Of a stretch of 9,541 nucleotides of DNA, positions 6,813 to 9,541 are shown piece by piece. Numbering within the stretch: position 1 is the first letter of the stretch; each line of letters starts with the position of its first letter. Under the pieces are notes generated by a model, which was not told the origin of the DNA, ran no database searches, and saw only the letters and a list, made by a program, of their open reading frames with translations. Source of the stretch: an uncultured Tissierellia bacterium (GTDB lineage: Bacteria > Bacillota > Clostridia > Tissierellales > Peptoniphilaceae); the NCBI GenBank assembly GCA_947278105.1, contig CAMYOR010000029.1, forward strand, positions 1 through 9,541, given 5' to 3'. Made by a program: the position numbers and the translations under genes.

Positions 6813-7949
6813 TTACAGACGAAAATTTTGCCGGTAATCCATTCCGGGACTTAGACCCTTAATTTCTTCATAAAGGGCCTGGGCTTTTAAATCAATTTGA
6901 AGAAGCTCTTCCTGGTCTTTTGGAAGATTCCGGTCTGCCAGCTTTTGAACGATGGGAAAAGAAGTAGCTTTTAAAAGAGTTCTTCCCTTTGGGCTAAAGG
7001 CCAGAGGACGAAAATAGGCGGGGAGGGGATAGGCTTTTTTTTCTATTCCCAGGACCGTGCTTAAAATCAAACGCCGATAGCGTGATTTGGACTGCCTTTT
7101 GTTAGAAGAAAGAGAAGCAAGGTCATCCGTATTTATTGCTTCCTTTAAAAATTTTTTTAGGCGAAGATCCATGCCCGGTTCATAGTGGGGAGACTTTTCA
7201 AAAGAAAGGGGTTCCAGAATTTCACGAATCCTCAGGTAAGAGACCAGGGGGTCTGGAGATAGAGGCTGCCCTTTTTCCAAAGTTTCTTTTTCCTCTTGAA
7301 GGATTTGATCAAAGCCGATTAAATCTTTAATCGGAAAAGAACCTTCTTCCAGGCCCTTTCGTATGGCCGATCCGGAAGGGCAGGGCTGATCAATTTTGAG
7401 ATCGTGGTGCCCCGCCCCTTCTCTTAAAACCGGATGGATTTGCCAGGCAAGACCCAGGGCTTTTATGGCCTGAAGATATGATAGAGCCAGGATTTCATTG
7501 GCTTCAAGATCTTGCCCCAGGGCTTTTGAAAGAGCAGATCGGTAGGAAGCCCCTTCTTCCATACTGATTGAAATTTTTTTCTGGGTGATGGGCGAATTCA
7601 ATTTTTCAAGAAGATCTTTCGGATCCCTGGCAAAGAAATTTTCTTCGACACCAAAAAATAGTTCTTCCATCTGAGGAATGCGGGAAAGAAGACCCATGGC
7701 CCCCAGGGCAAAGCCGGAGGCCTGCTGGAGGACAAAGGTCTGGGGAATTTCCAACACAAGATCGGCGCCGTTTTGAACGGCAATTTTAGCCCGGGTCCAC
7801 TTGCTTAAAATTGCGGCCGAACCCCTTTGAACAAAGGGACCAGACATCACGCAAACCAGAAGGTCACAAGAATCCTTCATGACCTCAATTATTTTTTTGT
7901 GTCCCTCATGAAAGGGATTAAATTCGCTAACCAGTCCGCAAGTTTTCAT
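6813..7949 (-). CDS. tmcAL: tRNA(Met) cytidine acetate ligase TmcAL (YlbM family)
   Basis: TmcAL activates acetate with ATP and acetylates the wobble cytidine (ac4C34) of elongator tRNA-Met. The N-terminus is diagnostic: SEFNPFHEGH (8-17) with the HxGH nucleotidyltransferase motif, MSGPFVQRG (35-43) and KWTRA (50-54). The C-terminal half has the KRQSKSRYRRLILSTVLGI segment expected of the tRNA-binding region. At 378 residues it is in the family range, perhaps a little short. The ATG is the family start, although the nearest good ribosome binding site (AAGGAG, complement of 7970-7975) is 20 bases away, inside the end of the upstream gene. That upstream stop lies 12 bases before this ATG, so translational coupling is likely. 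The gene sits downstream of a secreted-protein gene rather than in its more usual coaD neighbourhood orientation, and it ends 8 bases from the murE stop. Confidence 0.94.
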   Translation of the reverse strand: MKTCGLVSEFNPFHEGHKKIIEVMKDSCDLLVCVMSGPFVQRGSAAILSKWTRAKIAVQNGADLVLEIPQTFVLQQASGFALGAMGLLSRIPQMEELFFGVEENFFARDPKDLLEKLNSPITQKKISISMEEGASYRSALSKALGQDLEANEILALSYLQAIKALGLAWQIHPVLREGAGHHDLKIDQPCPSGSAIRKGLEEGSFPIKDLIGFDQILQEEKETLEKGQPLSPDPLVSYLRIREILEPLSFEKSPHYEPGMDLRLKKFLKEAINTDDLASLSSNKRQSKSRYRRLILSTVLGIEKKAYPLPAYFRPLAFSPKGRTLLKATSFPIVQKLADRNLPKDQEELLQIDLKAQALYEEIKGLSPGMDYRQNFRL

Positions 7950-7961
7950 AGCCCGATTTTT

Positions 7962-9101
7962 TTACGATGCTCCTTGGATTAAGTAAAGGGTTTCCGTATT
8001 TTTAATTGCCTTGCTTCTTTTTGGATCAAACTTAGGCTCCTTAATCACCAAAAATTTATCCCCATAAGATAAGGCATAGCGGATGACCGTAGAGTCGTTC
8101 TTAAGACCAAAAACGAGTTTTTCCACTTTTCCTGTTTGACAGTTTAACTGATAAATATCATTTGTTCCACGTACAAAAAAGTACCGGATCGGTTCATTCG
8201 CCTTTCCATTGACAGCGTATTCGAGTTCATCTCCATGAAGAAGTACCGAAACTCTGCCTTTCGAAAGCTTGCATAGGATCGTGTGATTGGAAAGATCCGT
8301 AATACAAAAATACTGATCAAAAGCATAGAAACTGCGAATGGATTTTGTCATAGGATAGGTCGACAAATAATTGGTGATATCTACTTGTTTTTGAAGGCGA
8401 TTTTGCTCATCGTAGACCGTTAATAAAAATTGCTCACCCGTTCTTCCTTTATTATTTTGGATTTGCCAAATCGACTGACCATTATTTGCAAAGGATAGGG
8501 TTTTTAATGGTTTTAAAGCAAGTGAACGATTCTTTCCGTCTTTAAATTGAAAAGCTTCCGCTCTCCCATCGACATCAATCATTTGAAAAAAAGGATTCCA
8601 CTTTCCATCAGAATCCAGGTTTCCTTGTAAGGCCAATAATTTTCCCTGATAAACCGTTAGGGGAACCAATTTTTGTGTATAGGTATTTTTTGAAACCGCT
8701 CTCATTCTATTTGAGGAAAAATCGAAATGATAAAGGATGTTTTCGCTTTTCTTCTGATCTCCTGCGCAAAGATAAAAAAATAGGCCATTATTGGTAATTG
8801 GACTTGTCATTCCCTGGGCTACAAAGTGGTTGACGGAACCGACTTTAGAGAGCTTTCCGCTCCCGAAGTCATATAAATAGTAGTCCGCACTTTTATTAGG
8901 ACCGCCCATTTCCATATATAAAAGTTTATCTTCAAAGAGACCTAAATAATCCCGCAGAGCATCTCCCTCCATGTTTATAACACTTGCAGAAAGAGATTTT
9001 TCTGCTCCCGAAGCTTGAACCTCAGAAAAACCCGAGCTAGCAGAAAGTACAATACCGCAAAGTAAAAATGTGGTTATTAAACAGTATATTTTTTTACGCA
9101 T
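7962..9101 (-). CDS. Secreted beta-propeller-like protein of unknown function
   Basis: The 379-residue product has a clear type I signal peptide: MRKK, a hydrophobic core from about 5 to 21, and a likely cleavage after VQA (28-30). No lipobox and no anchor are seen, so it should be released or loosely wall-associated. The mature part consists of recurring short segments of the form YLYDFGSGKLSKV, ILYHFDFSSNRM and IYQLNCQTGKVEKLV, spaced about 45-60 residues apart. This resembles the blades of TolB-like or DUF5050-like propellers. No catalytic motif is recognised. The ATG at 9101 is chosen because the signal peptide begins there, but the only good Shine-Dalgarno (AAAGGAGGT, complement of 9141-9149) is about 40 bases upstream, with a hairpin in between. 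It is more AT-rich than the housekeeping genes and is followed 12 bases later by tmcAL on the same strand. Confidence 0.85.
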   Translation of the reverse strand: MRKKIYCLITTFLLCGIVLSASSGFSEVQASGAEKSLSASVINMEGDALRDYLGLFEDKLLYMEMGGPNKSADYYLYDFGSGKLSKVGSVNHFVAQGMTSPITNNGLFFYLCAGDQKKSENILYHFDFSSNRMRAVSKNTYTQKLVPLTVYQGKLLALQGNLDSDGKWNPFFQMIDVDGRAEAFQFKDGKNRSLALKPLKTLSFANNGQSIWQIQNNKGRTGEQFLLTVYDEQNRLQKQVDITNYLSTYPMTKSIRSFYAFDQYFCITDLSNHTILCKLSKGRVSVLLHGDELEYAVNGKANEPIRYFFVRGTNDIYQLNCQTGKVEKLVFGLKNDSTVIRYALSYGDKFLVIKEPKFDPKRSKAIKNTETLYLIQGAS

Positions 9102-9139
9102 GGTATTTTGTCACCGCCAGAAAAAATTGGCGGTGACAT
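9077..9139 (-). CDS. Possible 20-codon leader ORF overlapping the start of the secreted-protein gene
   Basis: An ATG (complement of 9137-9139) begins 2 bases after the strong AAAGGAGGT, and the frame runs 20 codons (beginning MSPPIFSGGDKIP) to a TAA inside the signal-peptide codons of the secreted gene, in a different frame. The spacing to the Shine-Dalgarno is shorter than usual for efficient initiation, and the ATG lies at the base of the hairpin. It may be a regulatory leader peptide coupling translation, or only a chance frame. No resemblance to a known leader peptide is recognised. Confidence 0.25.
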   Translation of the reverse strand: MSPPIFSGGDKIPCVKKYTV

Positions 9140-9149
9140 TACCTCCTTT
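9109..9149 (-). promoter_or_regulatory. Shine-Dalgarno plus intervening 11-bp hairpin upstream of the secreted-protein gene
   Basis: On the minus strand a consensus AAAGGAGGT (9149-9141) is followed by TGTCACCGCCA, the loop ATTTTTTC and TGGCGGTGACA (9138-9109). These arms are a perfect 11-bp inverted repeat. Seven bases after it comes the ATG of the signal-peptide protein. Unfolded, the Shine-Dalgarno is about 40 bases from the ATG; with the stem formed, only about 10 bases remain, close to normal spacing. No T-run follows on either strand, so it is not a terminator. As DNA it could also be an operator site. Confidence 0.6.
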
Positions 9150-9290
9150 CCGACAATATATGTTTCGATTTTTGTTTTATTTTATCCAGAGACCCTAAAA
9201 TCTGTTTTTCTGTTTGAAAAGAGGGCGACTTAGTCATAAAACGGTTAAAACAAAGATTATGGCTTCTGTATGAACCTAGAAAAGTAGTTG

Positions 9291-9541
9291 TCACGCTAGC
9301 ACATTCCAAATATGCTCTATCATGATAAGTAGCCTAGAATCCCCTGTAGGTGGCGCCGCCTTTCTAGTTTCTTCTTGTTGCTTCAAATATTCTCTCATGT
9401 GTTCTTCTGTTACTGGTCTAGCTCCATTCGGGCCGAGAGTTGTTGAATCTTGCTCAATGATTTTAATCTTGTTTAATTCTTCTTGTTGCTTCAAATATTC
9501 TCTCATGTGTTCTTCTGTTGCTGGTCTAGCCCCATTCGGTC
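9291..9541 (-). CDS. C-terminal end of a tandem-repeat protein, possibly surface-associated (start outside window)
   Basis: The frame is open from the right edge of the window to a TGA at 9291-9293, so only the last 82 residues are visible. It contains a 36-residue repeat unit beginning PNGARPATEEHMREYLKQQE, present nearly twice: one full unit, then a second that keeps the first 21 residues (with V for A). The repeat is charged and likely helical. After the last repeat comes RKAAPPTGDS and a short, partly hydrophobic end LLIMIEHIWNVLA. PPTGD resembles the sortase-type LPxTGD motif, but the following segment is too short and lacks the basic tail, so it is at best degenerate. The family is not recognised. 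The gene is AT-rich like its downstream neighbour, the secreted propeller protein, which starts 189 bases later on the same strand with no terminator seen between them. Confidence 0.72.
   Translation of the reverse strand, partial: PNGARPATEEHMREYLKQQEELNKIKIIEQDSTTLGPNGARPVTEEHMREYLKQQEETRKAAPPTGDSRLLIMIEHIWNVLA
9369..9539 (-). repeat. Direct DNA repeat, two copies with 108-base period
   Basis: Bases 9369-9431 and 9477-9539 are the same over 63 positions except for two substitutions (61/63). The period of 108 bases equals 36 codons and matches the protein repeat of the minus-strand ORF. The array continues to the window edge, so more copies may lie beyond it. Such close identity suggests recent duplication and possible copy-number variation. 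Confidence 0.93.

Noticed and set aside
9109..9138. The inverted repeat read as a bidirectional terminator.
   Set aside because: Neither strand has a T-run after the stem, and it lies between a Shine-Dalgarno and a start codon.
9139..9333. A 64-codon open frame on the minus strand (with an internal ATG at 9237) that ends in a TAA overlapping the leader ATG as TAATG.
   Set aside because: It has no ribosome binding site at its ATG, no recognisable family, and begins right after a stop within the repeat gene. The TAATG overlap looks like operon coupling but may be chance; it could be a gene remnant.
9369..9539. The 63-base repeats considered as a CRISPR array or attachment sites.
   Set aside because: The period is exactly 36 codons, the spacer is coding and in frame, and there are only two copies with protein-level conservation.

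Overview
The window looks like chromosomal DNA of a low-to-mid GC Gram-positive anaerobe (Firmicutes, Clostridia or Tissierellia). The evidence is the order fakA-type DAK2 protein, recG, rsmD, coaD, a coiled-coil protein and, nearby, tmcAL, together with strong AGGAGG-type ribosome binding sites. The MurE ligase carries DDPG where meso-diaminopimelate-adding enzymes carry DNPR. This would fit a lineage with lysine or another non-mDAP diamino acid in its wall, such as anaerobic cocci of the Peptoniphilaceae. The taxonomic call is inference only.

Layout, plus strand (1-6804): the C-terminal part of a FakA-like fatty acid kinase (start lies left of the window), RecG branch-migration helicase, RsmD 16S rRNA methyltransferase, CoaD phosphopantetheine adenylyltransferase (4-base overlap with rsmD), and a 156-residue charged coiled-coil protein. 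A textbook intrinsic terminator at 5184-5216 follows, then a MurE ligase. A promoter-like sequence lies in the recG-rsmD gap.

Layout, minus strand (6813-9541): from right to left, the C-terminal end of a repeat protein with a 36-residue tandem repeat and a PPTGD motif, then a secreted beta-propeller-like protein, then TmcAL, the tRNA-Met cytidine acetate ligase. tmcAL converges on murE with only 8 bases between the stop codons. The two right-hand genes are visibly more AT-rich than the housekeeping block, suggesting an accessory segment next to it.

The plus-strand genes are housekeeping functions: lipid precursor activation, DNA repair, ribosome maturation, coenzyme A synthesis and cell-wall precursor synthesis. 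The most unusual local structure is at 9109-9149. There the consensus Shine-Dalgarno of the secreted protein is separated from its ATG by a perfect 11-bp hairpin; folding would bring the two to about 10 nt apart. A 20-codon overlapping reading frame begins right after the same Shine-Dalgarno. No CRISPR array, rRNA, tRNA, complete insertion sequence or phage module was seen.
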